This document shows, piece after piece, positions 1 through 11,574 of a stretch of DNA of 64,000 nt. The stretch is from positions 170,001 through 234,000 of the forward strand of contig JAUPFP010000038.1 of assembly GCA_036925085.1 (NCBI GenBank), given 5' to 3'. The position numbers were made by a program, and so were the translations under genes. Position 1 is the first letter of the stretch, and the number at the start of each line of letters is the position of its first letter. This stretch comes from Brachycybe producta. Taxonomy: Eukaryota > Arthropoda > Diplopoda > Playtdesmida > Andrognathidae. The notes beneath the pieces are model-generated. The model saw only the letters and a program-made list of their open reading frames with translations, was not told the DNA's origin and did not search any database.

Positions 1-2620
1 AACTAGAAAATACTGAAAACAAGAAACAAATAAACCTGATCTTGAATTTAGTGGAAAAAACTCAGTAGCTAACAATTACATTTTCGACATCATTTTTAAC
101 CTTGCATAAACGACATTAGAAAGAGCGTTGTAACCTAAAATTTATTTAAATATCGTTTTTATATATAATCGCGCCCTCTTTTATGAAAAGCAGTCAAACT
201 AGGCGGACATCTTGTGTCGTCATTCTGGGCAGTGTCTTTCAAGCACGAAAACCCCACCCCATTTCTCTCGACCAATAAGGTATTGAGCACATTTACTTCT
301 TTCTCACTGGTGCTCCAAATGGGACATTTTATTGTGTGTGCGCGCGTAATATTATTGAGCGTGTGTGCACAATAATATTGAACGTGCGCGCAATATTATT
401 GTGTGTGTGTGCACAATATTATTGCGTGTGTGTGCACAATATTATTGTGTGTGGGTGCACAATATTATTGAGTGTGGGTACACAATAATATTGAACGTGC
501 GCGCAATATTATTGTGTGTGTGTGCACAATATTATTGAGCGTGTGCGCGCAATATTATTGTGCGTGTGCGCGCAATATTATTGTGTGTGCGCGCGCAATA
601 TTATTGTGCGTGTGCACAATATTATTGAGCGCGCACGCAATATTATTGAACGTAAATTATTGTGCGAAATGTCCCAAATGGGCTTCCATAGTAAACGACT
701 TTCCAAACTATTATTTTTAAGCTCGTTGGGAAAAAAATTTGGTTATAAAATTGAGATCGCACGGATTAAAATGAAATGAAATTCAATGTTAAATTATATG
801 CATTTTCAATACTTTTCACTGTTTTCAGTACATGTGCTAAAATGTTAGCAAAGATTTAGGTTTTTTGGTAAGTATAGTTAGTATACTTAAATATAAAAAT
901 CGATCCAAAAAATCGATTTTTTAGTACCAATTTTTGGATCGGATCGGATCGAAGAATCCATTTTTTGCTGTGGATCGCCCATCACTAATAGGAGGCTACA
1001 GTAGATATAAAATCGTACCAAATTATTTGCTCACCTTGTAAAACAACGATGCCAACATTACTTACCTGTAAATCCCTAAAGAACATTGCCTACTATATAC
1101 GCACATCATTCTCACAATGTCTCTTATATGTAACTTTTCTTTTACATAATAAACCAATTATTCATCACAATAAATGACTTGCGCTAACCATTTTTGTTTA
1201 GTGATTTTTTAATATTTTAAATATAAATGACTTTTTTCCAGTCTTTTGCACTGCGACAACACTGTACATAATATATCAATGGTGGCCGGGCGGCTGCCAC
1301 TTATTTCACTTGATCACAATTTTTTAACGAAATTCTCATAGTTTTATACTTATAAAATGTGAATCTTCTGAGATGCTCTCCTAATGAGACAATTATTAAA
1401 CACGACGCTATAAAAGGCAAGTACCTACCGTATAAAACGTAAGTCTTCTTTTGCTATAGCTGAGAAACTTCCACAAACACCCCTTGATAACTATTACGAG
1501 GACTATAGAAAAATTAACAAGCTGTTTTTAAGAGTAATGAGTCACGTTCTAAACCGTGGTGTAACTGACCGAATTAGCAAACGGCACTCTAAGCTGCGTG
1601 TCTATTAATCTGTGCTAAATATTAGAGTGCTCTCAAACTAGTAATATTCTGAGTTGTTTACACTATTCAAAGGGGGAACATGACGTCATATTGACGATTT
1701 TAAGTTTAATAAAGTGTACTAATATAGTGTCGGAGTTAATTTATGAAAATGTTATAGTGAATTATTTCTAACGAATCGTCATAATGGGCCGATATCAATT
1801 GTTTTCCTGGCCACGCCCAAACCGTCAAATCGCGAATAGCACAGATTAAGGTTTTGTCGTTTCACTTTTAGCAAAGAATTAAGAACGAACACTATTATAA
1901 ATTACTGTGACTTTTATGATTGACAATGTAAGCTAATGTACTTATCCTTAAATCCTGATATTTAGAAAATATATCCCTATAAAAGTTACTTCTCATTTAT
2001 TAAAATACTCTCGATCATTATTGACCTTGATTATTGACATATACAAATAAAATATTAATATAAAAAGGGGTTTAATTTCGAATATGGTCTACGTTATGGT
2101 ATCCCGCAGATATCTGCTTCGAATAACACATTTTAATGGCTCTGTCTCTGACACCAGGGACCCGAGATTGATTCCTATTCTGCCTTTTTTTTTAATTAAT
2201 ACCAATCGATTCTTCAAAAATATTAAAAAAAATCAATTACCTAACTAAACCCCTAACCTTTTATTTTAAAATGCACTCGAAGTAAATTTTACAGACTTAG
2301 CAGTTGTGCTCCCTATACAGCCCCCCCCTTCAACAATCCTAATTTGACAAAACGTAACACAAAATACAAAATAAGCAACGTAATTTTCAGAAAATTATTA
2401 AAGAATTAAACACTCTGCATAAGTTAATGATCGATTTAGGGCCTTTCTACCTATTAAAATGTCTGATTAGAAGCGGGATACCTTACACCTAAATAAAGTT
2501 ATTATTTGTCCCGGGGAGCAGTTGGTTAATAAAATAATATTGAACTGTTCACCCATTAGTGAAAATTACGTGTTACTTACAGAGAGTTCAAAAAGTATTC
2601 TATTGTTTCATTTTTTTCTA
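1..2620. other. Intergenic region upstream of DCTN1
   Basis: I see no convincing exon here. The stretch holds the minisatellite at about 305-690, a degenerate AT-rich patch at 890-990 with repeated GGATC/GATCC words that looks like the end of an old repeat, and a CRE-like palindrome TGACGTCA at 1681-1688. The short frames at 472-779 run through the GT/GC minisatellite and are not genes. The region would include the DCTN1 promoter, but I cannot place a transcription start. Confidence 0.5.
305..690. repeat. Minisatellite of about 20-bp units with flanking inverted ends
   Basis: From about 325 to 655 the sequence repeats a unit of about 20 bases that joins an alternating purine-pyrimidine stretch (GTGTGTGTGCAC or GTGTGCGCGC) to the core AATATTATTG, roughly 17 times with small variations. 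The array is bounded by inverted copies of a short sequence: AAATGGGACATTT on the left (about 309-335) and GAAATGTCCCAAATGGG on the right (about 664-682). This suggests a small inverted-repeat transposon whose interior expanded. The arrangement is read directly; the transposon origin is inferred. Confidence 0.75.
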
Positions 2621-2708
2621 GTTGAAAGGGATCATTTATCAAGGAATTTAGGAATAATAAATACACCTTTTAGGAGTTCGATTCGTTTCTGGTTTAGTTG
2701 ATTGAAAC
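2613..2708 (+). promoter_or_regulatory. DCTN1 5' UTR with an upstream 3' splice-site-like signal
   Basis: A strong pyrimidine tract followed by TTTTTTTCTAG ends at 2621, 87 nt before the start codon. The sequence 2622-2708 would then be the 5' UTR. No convincing donor is evident just upstream, so this may be the end of a 5' UTR intron with a distant donor, or a spliced-leader trans-splice acceptor. The start at 2709 is chosen because the CAP-Gly domain begins a few residues later, as in other p150Glued proteins. Confidence 0.5.
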
Positions 2709-5700
2709 ATGGCCGAGAAACCCCTTCGTATCGGTACCCGAGTTGAGGTTTCTGGAAAGGGCGTCCAAGGCACGATCGCCTTTGTGGGCACCACACACTT
2801 TTCAACAGGAAAGTGGGTTGGTGTTGTGCTCACTGATGCCAAGGGTAAGAATAACGGTACTGTACAAGGAAGAACTTACTTCCAATGTCCAGATGATCAT
2901 GGTATATTTGTCAGACAGTCTCAGGTACGAGATAATCACTTCAAACTCTAACATTGACCTTTCATCTCACATTCATAATGTGTATGTTTTGCAAGTTGAT
3001 TCTGTTGGATGACGATGCAGAAGATGTTGGAAATAAGTCGGGAATTACGACTGGAAGTACCGCTTCTACTCCTTCTACGGAAGAGAAGAAGTCACGTCGT
3101 CTTTCTCTGGGAAAGATGCCAACTCCTTTGTCCAAAGAGGACGAAGGAGTACGACGGGCACCGTCGACGACGACACCTTCCAAGGAAATGGCCACTTCCA
3201 TGGTTAAGTCCACGCCTGGAGGAGGTTCTGGATCCTCTTCGAAGAGGCCATCTTCTTTCATCGAGGTAAGGAAAAACCTTATCGAAACACCAATTCTCAG
3301 TAATACACTTCTTGTCTGCATCTTTGAATTCACCGAAAGCACATATCGTTTGACTTTTTTTTTTAACGATTATTACATACACTAATTTGCACTGACACTA
3401 CAAACTCTGAAGTAGGTATGTTCAGTTGACCGTTCCGGTTCAGATACACTAGATCCACTCTCTGTTCTATCCACCATAGGTTCATAAATGTGAAAAACAC
3501 TGCAATGATACAAGTTAAAATAATCGTCATGTCATCAAATAACACATAAAATAATTTAACAAACACTTTGAAATAATCATACCATAACCATTTTATCAGT
3601 TGTAATTTGTTGCACGTTTATGGCTTTTGATGATAGATTTTACAATGCAAAAAGGGTTTTTTACATTTTGGTTAAAATCCTTGCTACACGTTTAATTCTT
3701 AACATGTAGTTTTTGCATTGTTCTCATTATCAGACATTATATTATGACACTGCAATCATAATGTGGAAGATACATATGTCTTACAAAGTATAATAACGAA
3801 TTAGGTTAAGATTGATAAATATCTCGTGAAACACACACACAAGTGGCGACAATCATGAACAGTTATCTAATACATCGTCTCCTCTGATAGTGTAGATCAG
3901 TGATTCTCAAAGAATGTGCCGCGAAACTTTGGATGCTATATTGATTGCGTTAATATAATTTAACATTTTCAAATCATTTTTAACTTTATTGGAAAAAGCA
4001 AAATAAACAAAACTTTCCTATTACATGTAAGCACATAACCAGTGGTTTTTAAACTAGTTATCACTAGTGTGCCATAAGTTTTGTCGGAAGTGCCGCAAAT
4101 GTTCGGGCACAAAATACTGTGTCGTGAGTCAAAAAAGTTTGAGAACCACTGATCTAGAGATAACGGGCATAAGATTAACTTTACATTGGAGAATTATTTT
4201 CTTTAAACTGCATGAAAATCAACATAACATTTAGTTTTTTGTGTTTTTTTTAAATAGATATTTAATTTTTTTTATTGCTATAATGAAAGTAGTGGTTTAC
4301 AACCTTTTGTGGCAGAGAGTCAATATATTGATCTGTATTTGTCAAACCACTGGCGATTGTGGAAAATTGTAGCGTGTTGCTCAGTACATCATTTTTAGCT
4401 TTAATTTTAACCATAATTTGCGTGATTTTAAAGAGAGCTTTTATTTCTTGGTAGTAATATGATGGAAATGCAAAATGTTTGTTTGAGACTCACTTTTTTT
4501 CGCTTTGTTTTTTCACTTTTACCTTCCGACCACAAAATATATTCCACTCTCCATTCCCTTTACAATTGCACTACATCATTCACTCTATAAAAGGAAAAGG
4601 CTTTGGTGGAAAGTTCTAAGGAAAAGGGGGTAAGTGGGACTGTGGCCACTTGTAATGCATGCGAATGCACCTTCGGTGTCTGTCATTCTTTTTTTCTTTC
4701 TGTGAATGTCATTTTAGCTTTTTTTTTTAAAAAAAAAAGATTTACTTTCTGAAAATTAGGAAATGCAATTGTCTTAGCATATTGTAAAACAAATCTTAAT
4801 TATTCTTTTTACAAAATTACATAGACTAATTTCGTGGAGACTGTAAGCCATTCTTATTCGTCGGGAGCTCCGTACGGTCAAAGTCTCGAAGACAAGTTAT
4901 CCAACATTCAGCGAGAACAAGAAATGGATAATCTTCGGGAAGAAGTTAAAGATCTTCAAGAAAAACTGGAGACACTACGAATGAAGAGAGCTCAGGACAA
5001 AGAGAAGATTAAAGATTCGGAAAAAACAAAGATACAACTGCAACAAGTGAAATTAAACCTATTACAATCAAACAAACATAATAGAAAGCTGATTTTAAAC
5101 TTAATTATATACCATAGCTGTTGGAGTTCAAAGCTCGTATTATGGAGTCTCAGGCTGACCTGCAGAAAGAAGTTCAAAAGGCGCGACAGGAGGCCAAAGA
5201 TGCCATCGAAGCACGCGAGAGACATATGGAAGACATGGCCGAGTTCACTGAAGCCGTCGAAATGGCCACCTTGGACAAGGAAATGGCCGAAGAGAAAGTA
5301 AACTAACGCAACGTTTTAAATGAAAATTATGGAAATCAACTTTATACGGTTTTGTACTTTTTAATAGTGCGAGTCTGTGCAAGCAGAGTTGGAACAGATG
5401 AAAGAAAGAGTGGAAGAACTTACTCTGGATCTAGAGATACTCCGAAATGAGATGTCAGAAAAGGGTAAACTCTTAACGATTGAAAATGAACGAAATGCGC
5501 TCTTACGTGCTGCTCTTTCTCGACAGGTACTTCGGGAGGAGCAAGCAGTTACGAAGTCAAACAACTAGAACAACAAAACGAAAGATTAAAAGAAGCGGTG
5601 ATGAAGTATGTTTCAGAAAAGAAGAACAATCCACCGAATCCTAATGTAATAAATATTCAGTAATGAAACAAAACACAATGTTCTCAATTAGAATGCGAGA

Positions 5701-8700
5701 TTTGTTGGCGCACGAAAAACACGAGCAGCAACGTTTGCACAAAGAAATTGACCAGCAAACGTCTGAGATAACTGAACTGAGTCGCACAAAGGAAAAGCTT
5801 AGTTCTCAGTTAGACGAATACGAAAAGCAGATGGCCGAACTCAAAGAACAGGTGTTTTAACGTGATTAACTACGTAAAGACTTTTTCATTTACGTGTGGG
5901 TCGTAGGTCGATGCTGCTCTCGGAGCCGAAGAAATGGTGGAACAGTTGACCGAACGAAACTTGGCACTCGAAGAAAGGGTCTCGGAATTGCAGGAATCCG
6001 TTAACGATCTGGTTAGTATTGTTAGAAACCGATATGCAATGAAACTTGAATAACTTGTTTCAACAGGAGGCGCTTCACGACATGAACGAGGAACTGCAAG
6101 AGAATGCGAGAGAAACCGAACTTGAACTACGTGAAGAAATGGACATTGCACATTCGAATGCTCGAGAAGTGAGAGATTGTTTAAGACAGATAAGGTTAAG
6201 AAAGCCGTTTCTTTAACTGTAATTTATTTCTGAGTAGGCTCAGAGAAAAGTGGAAGCAGCGCAAGAGACTATCGCTGATTACGAACAAACGATACAAAAG
6301 TTTCGTGAACTTACGGACAACTTGAAGGTGTCACTTAATTTCCCAAAATACGTAATTTTAATGAAAGACGTACTATTGTTTATGTTTTCTCTTTTTATAT
6401 CAAGGAACGTAACCATGATTTGACTCTTCAATTGGAGAAAGCAACCAACATGGCCGTCACAGCTCCAGCTGAAATGTTTGATTTCAAAGTGAAATTTGCA
6501 GAGACACGAGCTCACGCCAAAGTGAATATTTCATTCACCAAAATCACTCTCGAAATCCATGTTCTGATCCAATTTTGATATTTAAATATAGGCTATCGAG
6601 ATGGAATTGAGACGTATCGAAGTTCTACAAGCCAAACAACACATTACTTATCTTTGTACTTTTATGCCGGACGTGTTTATGTCTCGTTTCGGTATGGAAC
6701 GGTCTCGAACTGGACCAGTTTTAACCTTTCATTTCTCGATCTCAGTCGTCTGCATCTTGTTGCAGGTGACCATGATTCGGTCCTTTTGCTGCTACTCCTG
6801 CCTCGTATCAGCTGGAAAGCCGAAATCCTTCGCACACAGATACGAGAAAAGGTTTCAGACGCAATGAAATGATTTAGGGTGTTCCTTAATGAATTAGTAA
6901 AACAATTTTCTTATCTAATTACCTAGTATCCGGCTCCAGAAGAGATTACGAAAGATGCTATACTGAAGTCACATACTGTTGAACAATATGCTTTTGCGTG
7001 TCGAATGTCTCACATTTTAATATCGCTACAAACGATAGTTCATCAGTACAACAGGTGCTAAGAAATAAAGAACCAAGTTAACATTAAAACAGAACACACA
7101 CACTCAAGTTTAGTAAACCATGTTTTAGCGCCCTCGGTTCGTGTACCGTCGAAATGTTTTTGAAAATGGGCACGATGTTTCCGGAACTTGCCGTCCAAGA
7201 AAAGACAATCGATTTCTACATTGAACTTTTACGCAAAGACCAGGTCATTATTACATATACAAAGTTACAGAAACATTTACTCTGCAGTATTGTATTAACC
7301 AATACGTTTGGATGTAGCTGGACGAAAACATTTCTTTGGATGCACTGGAAAAGATGTTGCAGCATTTGAACAATGTCTACTTGCAGCATTTAGCCGAAAC
7401 AAATGTGGATTGTACTGCTCTCATGAGTGATACGTCCAAACAATTGAATGTAGCATGCGACAGCATCGTTACCGAACTAAACAAATTGCAGATTCTTATG
7501 CAGGTGAAGAGATGGTCTTAACGTTTTCATCATCGTTAGTCTATCGATGTTTTTGTATATCGTTACAGGTGGGTGAAGAGAAAAGCGAAATGGCTCAACT
7601 TCTGAAGGACCTTCTTGCTTACAGCGAAGAGATACAACAATCGGCAAAGAAGGTTATTCAAAATTTAACAATTTGATTACTGTTATATTCTTTCGATGCC
7701 AACTGATTGCTTTTGCTTCGTTCGTTTGACAAGATTCGTCGTCGGATGCCTCGAGAAGGAGCAACTAGTCCGTTGACATTCTCTAAAGAAGTAATTCGTT
7801 TAACTAACAAAAAATGATTACGTTACAAAACAATGTTAGTTGTATTTTTAGGTCCAATCCAAATTATTCGATAGCAACTTTGAAGTAGGAAGAGTAGTTA
7901 AGACTCTCTGGGAGATCAGTCATGCATCGACACCAACTGGTAAAACACATAACTACTATCACACATTATACCAATGACCACATTCTCATCTAAAAACAGA
8001 TCCGAAAGTCGGTTTTTCGAGTCAAAAGTTAAAAGAATTGGCTCATCTTGCAACAGATCACGTTTATGGCAAAGATGACAGTGGTCCACTTGATAGTTTG
8101 AGGTTTATTCATCTGTAAAAAAAAAGTAGACTTTAAACGTCTTACGATCCATTTTGACTCGTAATTTTAGACATTCTTTGAACCTAGCGAAAACGGAGAT
8201 GAATAAAGTAGCAAATGCCATGCACGATGGAGAGTACGACTTTGACGGAACGAAGGAAGTCAAAGTGAGGCCTTTGATTTTTGCTTCTCCGTCGATTGCA
8301 GACGATCTTAAATGTTAATCTGGTGTATTGATCTTTGTAGCCACAACCTCCGCTACTTCTCAGAGCTCTCGCCATAAAAGCGGAAGTTAAAGATGTTGAG
8401 AATCTTAAACTAAAGTTGGAATCAAAAGAATTGGACATCATCGAGCTGAAGAAGGCTCTCAAGATGAAGGTGTATTAATTTTGTTTTTAACCACCTTCGG
8501 GTACATCATTTTAGACGCGCTGCGTTCTGTTTATGAGAGTAGATGGATGAATTTAGTGAACTTCACGTTCGAAAAGAAATGGTTGAAAAGAAATTAGAAG
8601 TACTAAGCAAGGAACAGGACGACAGACTTGAAAAACTTCAACGTAAACTAGATGAGACGACCCTATTACTGCGAAAGAAAGAAAAGTCTTATAAAATGAA

Positions 8701-10545
8701 ATGCATCATGTTCGGTTTGTTACTGGTGTTTTTAACCGGCAAAACATTTTCAGAGAGTTCGAGGAGACGATGGACCATCTACAGGCTGATATTGATGCCC
8801 TCGAATCGGAACGTGGAGAACTTAAAGAGAAAGTTAAGGCGATGTCCAAGAAAGCCTTGATTGAGGGTCTCACAAAATCTAGTGGTCTTTCTTCATGTGA
8901 ATACTTGAGCAAAAGTAGCTGTATATCAAAGTCTCTACAATCGCTTGCGTCTCCTCTTTTTTTCAGTGACACCATCGAGTCCCACGCAGTCTAGTCCATC
9001 TGCACAGTCTTTTGCATCTGGCAAAGAATCGGTTCTTTTGATTCAACAGGTACATATCCACATATTGATTTAGAGCATTCACATATAAGCGACTTTTTAG
9101 TGGTCGAGATGGGCAACTAAAAGTAGTCGGTGTGTCGTCGAAACAGACCACTGCTCATGTTTGAAATGTTGTTTAGTTGAGTGAACTGCAAAAAGTGGCC
9201 ATAATAGATAAGAATTGCCGCAGTAGAAATTTAGACAAGTGATTGATAATAAGTGGTCCGTGTGAAAAGAAACGCTGGTGCTGGTGATGATCAACTACAG
9301 TTCGCCAGTGTTGGAGGCTCACGTGAAAAGGTCCTGACGCTTTCCATAGCCATAGCCTCCTTATATAGAGCCTATGCCATAGCATTACATTGTCAAAAAC
9401 CATAGCACAGCCATCGGTCGTCGTCTTTGACAACTTTTTGTAGTCCAACTCAACCACTAAAAAGTCGCTCTATTTTTCTAAAACTGTTGAATTAAAATAT
9501 CAAATATTACCTCTCAAAACAAACACTTCCCACAGGTTAATGACTTGCGTATCGCTCTACGAAATCTTCAAAATGAAAATATACGACTCAAGAGCAGGAT
9601 AATGACTGTATTTTGAATCTCATAAAACATGGGAACAACTTTTAAAGTATTTAATATTTGTTATCATAAACAGAAATCTATGGCTAATTTGCCAGAACTA
9701 AAAGTATGCAAGAAACCTACAGGTATCGCAAGTAGCACTGGCTTCGTAAACGTTGTCGATCCTGCAAACGAAGAAGGAGTAGATAAAAAGTTAGCAACTA
9801 CGTACAGAAAGTCAACCGACCTTATGAACGTACGTTTGCTACAGCCGTTGTTCGATAATTAACTTCACTTTCCGTTAATCATCGATTGAACCCATTAGTG
9901 TGACATCACTTCCATAGAAATATATGGCAGTGACGTCACATTACTGAATAAATCAAAAAATAGCAGAATGTGCAGTAGGTAAGTACTTTTAGACATGTTA
10001 ATTGGGATCTTATATATAAACAGGATATCTTGAAGTTTGAAATCGGAATGAAAGTTGTGGACATCACAAAACGTCATCCGGGATCCGAACCCGTGATAGA
10101 AAAAGCATCTCCCGGTTACCATCTCCTCGCTGCGACAGCCAATCTTCAGCAACTAAATCAACGCGTCAATATGGTATAGCAACAGAATTTTAAGATTCCG
10201 ATTGAAATTATTTATAAAATCTGACATTGATCATGCTTACAGCTTAAAAATGACATGTCCTGCATTTTGGCCAAGCATCATAAAGGTGGTAAAGCAAGAT
10301 CGACATTCTCGGAGTTTCCGACTCCCGAATGTACTAAGGTAACCCAACAGTTAAAATGTCGCCTTTTTAGCAATCCATTTTTCATCTCGATCTTTCTTGT
10401 TTGTTTACATAAGATGCTGCTCGAGGGAGGACAACTGATCGGAAAAGTCATCCTTCCGATTGCAAACAACGAGACTCCTGCAGCGTATCGTATCGAGCTC
10501 GATCAGACTGGTCTTCGATCATTGCATCGCTCGATTATCAACTAA
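2709..10545 (+). CDS. DCTN1: Dynactin subunit 1 (p150Glued), complete
   Basis: This is the largest dynactin subunit. It links cytoplasmic dynein to microtubules and cargo. Thirty coding exons: 2709-2924, 2996-3265, 4825-5046, 5118-5297, 5368-5464, 5527-5605, 5692-5851, 5907-6011, 6067-6168, 6238-6327, 6405-6521, 6592-6691, 6766-6851, 6927-7054, 7129-7243, 7318-7503, 7569-7652, 7734-7790, 7852-7939, 8000-8102, 8171-8264, 8341-8469, 8543-8685, 8754-8896, 8967-9049, 9536-9607, 9674-9829, 10024-10173, 10243-10338, 10414-10545. They total 3783 nt, 1260 aa (human about 1278), all in phase. Residues 1-75 form a CAP-Gly domain ([22 protein letters not shown]); about 85-162 is a Ser/Thr/Lys-rich basic linker; about 175-546 is coiled coil CC1; about 546-800 is the conserved central region ([11 protein letters not shown]); about 890-1025 is coiled coil CC2; then the conserved C-terminus ending at residue 1260. 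The end of exon 24 is uncertain by a few codons (GTGGTC at 8885 or GTGAAT at 8897). Intron 2 (about 1.56 kb) and intron 25 carry transposons. Confidence 0.97.
3898..4151. mobile_element. hAT-like MITE in DCTN1 intron 2
   Basis: The ends are inverted copies: CAGTGATTCTCAAA at 3898 and TTTGAGAACCACTG ending at 4151. The form CAGTG-TTCTCAAA is typical of non-autonomous hAT elements. Flanking 8-mers (GTGTAGAT and ATCTAGAG) match only partly as a target duplication. There is no coding capacity. Confidence 0.6.
9088..9469. mobile_element. MITE-like inverted-repeat element in DCTN1 intron 25
   Basis: The left end GCGACTTTTTAGTGGT (9089) is matched by ACCACTAAAAAGTCGC (ending 9468). The similarity continues imperfectly for about 35-40 bases inward on both sides. 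The element accounts for most of the unusually long intron 9050-9535; neighbouring introns are 60-120 bp. No reading frame of note. Confidence 0.65.
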
Positions 10546-11574
10546 AATATTATCTAAATTATCGGGTTTATTTATAATGGGAATATTAGTGCAAAAGAAG
10601 TTTAAAAATATTTAGGCCTTTAATATGTTTTTTTTTCTCTTTCTCTTTTTCTCTTTTTTTTAATCTTCAGTAAAGTTAAAAACTGTGTTTGCAATATGTT
10701 TTTTTATTATAATGAAAGGAGAATATGTAAATTTGGGGATAAGGTACTGGAGAGATACTGAAATTAATATTAAAACATGAATTTTTCTGCTAACTGATTA
10801 ATATATCATCATTTAGTAAGTAATAAGAACTCTTACTAAAAAGCGGCCCCCTTAAAAAAAACTGAAGTTTAAAGTAGCTTATGCTAGATAGTAACTGTGG
10901 CGTTTTTTTCCTGCACTTGTAGTCGAACAATTGATGACCACTATATAGCTAATCGTGTGGCGCCACACAGTCATTTCAACAGTGTAGATGTTCTTTACAC
11001 ATAAGTGTGGCGCCACTCCCCATGTAGCGCGCTACAGTCGACCTAGAGCGATTTCGGTCGCGACTCTCGTGTGGTGCCACTGTGTCAACTAAATTATTTT
11101 GCTTGTGTCTACCAGAAGTCGCGAGTCAAGTGGCTAAACAATGCAGTGGCCTCGTATAACAGGTCTAACGGACCATTCATGTCAAAATGCCGAAAAGTTT
11201 TTGTCAATACATAATTCAAATTTGGATATCCATATTTTATATATTATGAATGTCTAATAATTAAATTATTCAAAGACAAAATCCAGTCATTTTGACATGA
11301 GCGGTCTGCCATAGTGGTCATGAATGGTTTGACCATAAGTGCAGAAGAAGAAAAGCAGAACAACCAAAAACGTTTGTTCTGTTTTTTCACAATGGCTAAC
11401 GAAAAAATGAGAAACCAAATTAAAATTTATCATTGGTTTCTAGCATAAACTAACATTATGTTTACAGTCGCCATCCAGCGATCACGTTTTTCCGTATTTG
11501 CACCCAATATGAGCACAAATGGGGGAGAACAAGATCGCTAAATAACGAATATACACTAGGCATTGCGTCTGCAT
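10546..11574. other. Convergent intergenic region between DCTN1 and PCED1
   Basis: This holds both 3' UTRs. I found no clear AATAAA for DCTN1. At 10955, 11005 and 11069 there are three copies of a GTGTGG(C/T)GCCAC word, the first two containing the palindrome GTGGCGCCAC. A small inverted-repeat element lies at about 11165-11309. No coding exon is evident. Confidence 0.5.
11165..11309. mobile_element. Short inverted-repeat element
   Basis: ACGGACCATTCATGTCAAAATG (in part, from 11168) is mirrored by CATTTTGACATGAGCGGTCTG (in part, ending 11309). The arms are about 25 bases with a few mismatches, around an AT-rich centre. It looks like a small MITE. There is no coding content. Confidence 0.5.

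Noticed and set aside
472..779. Overlapping reading frames of 82-87 codons
   Set aside because: They translate the GT/GC minisatellite (repeats of C, V, I, L); no splice or homology support.
7154..7369. Independent plus-strand small proteins within DCTN1
   Set aside because: Such frames are single DCTN1 exons extended into introns; all are accounted for in the 30-exon model.
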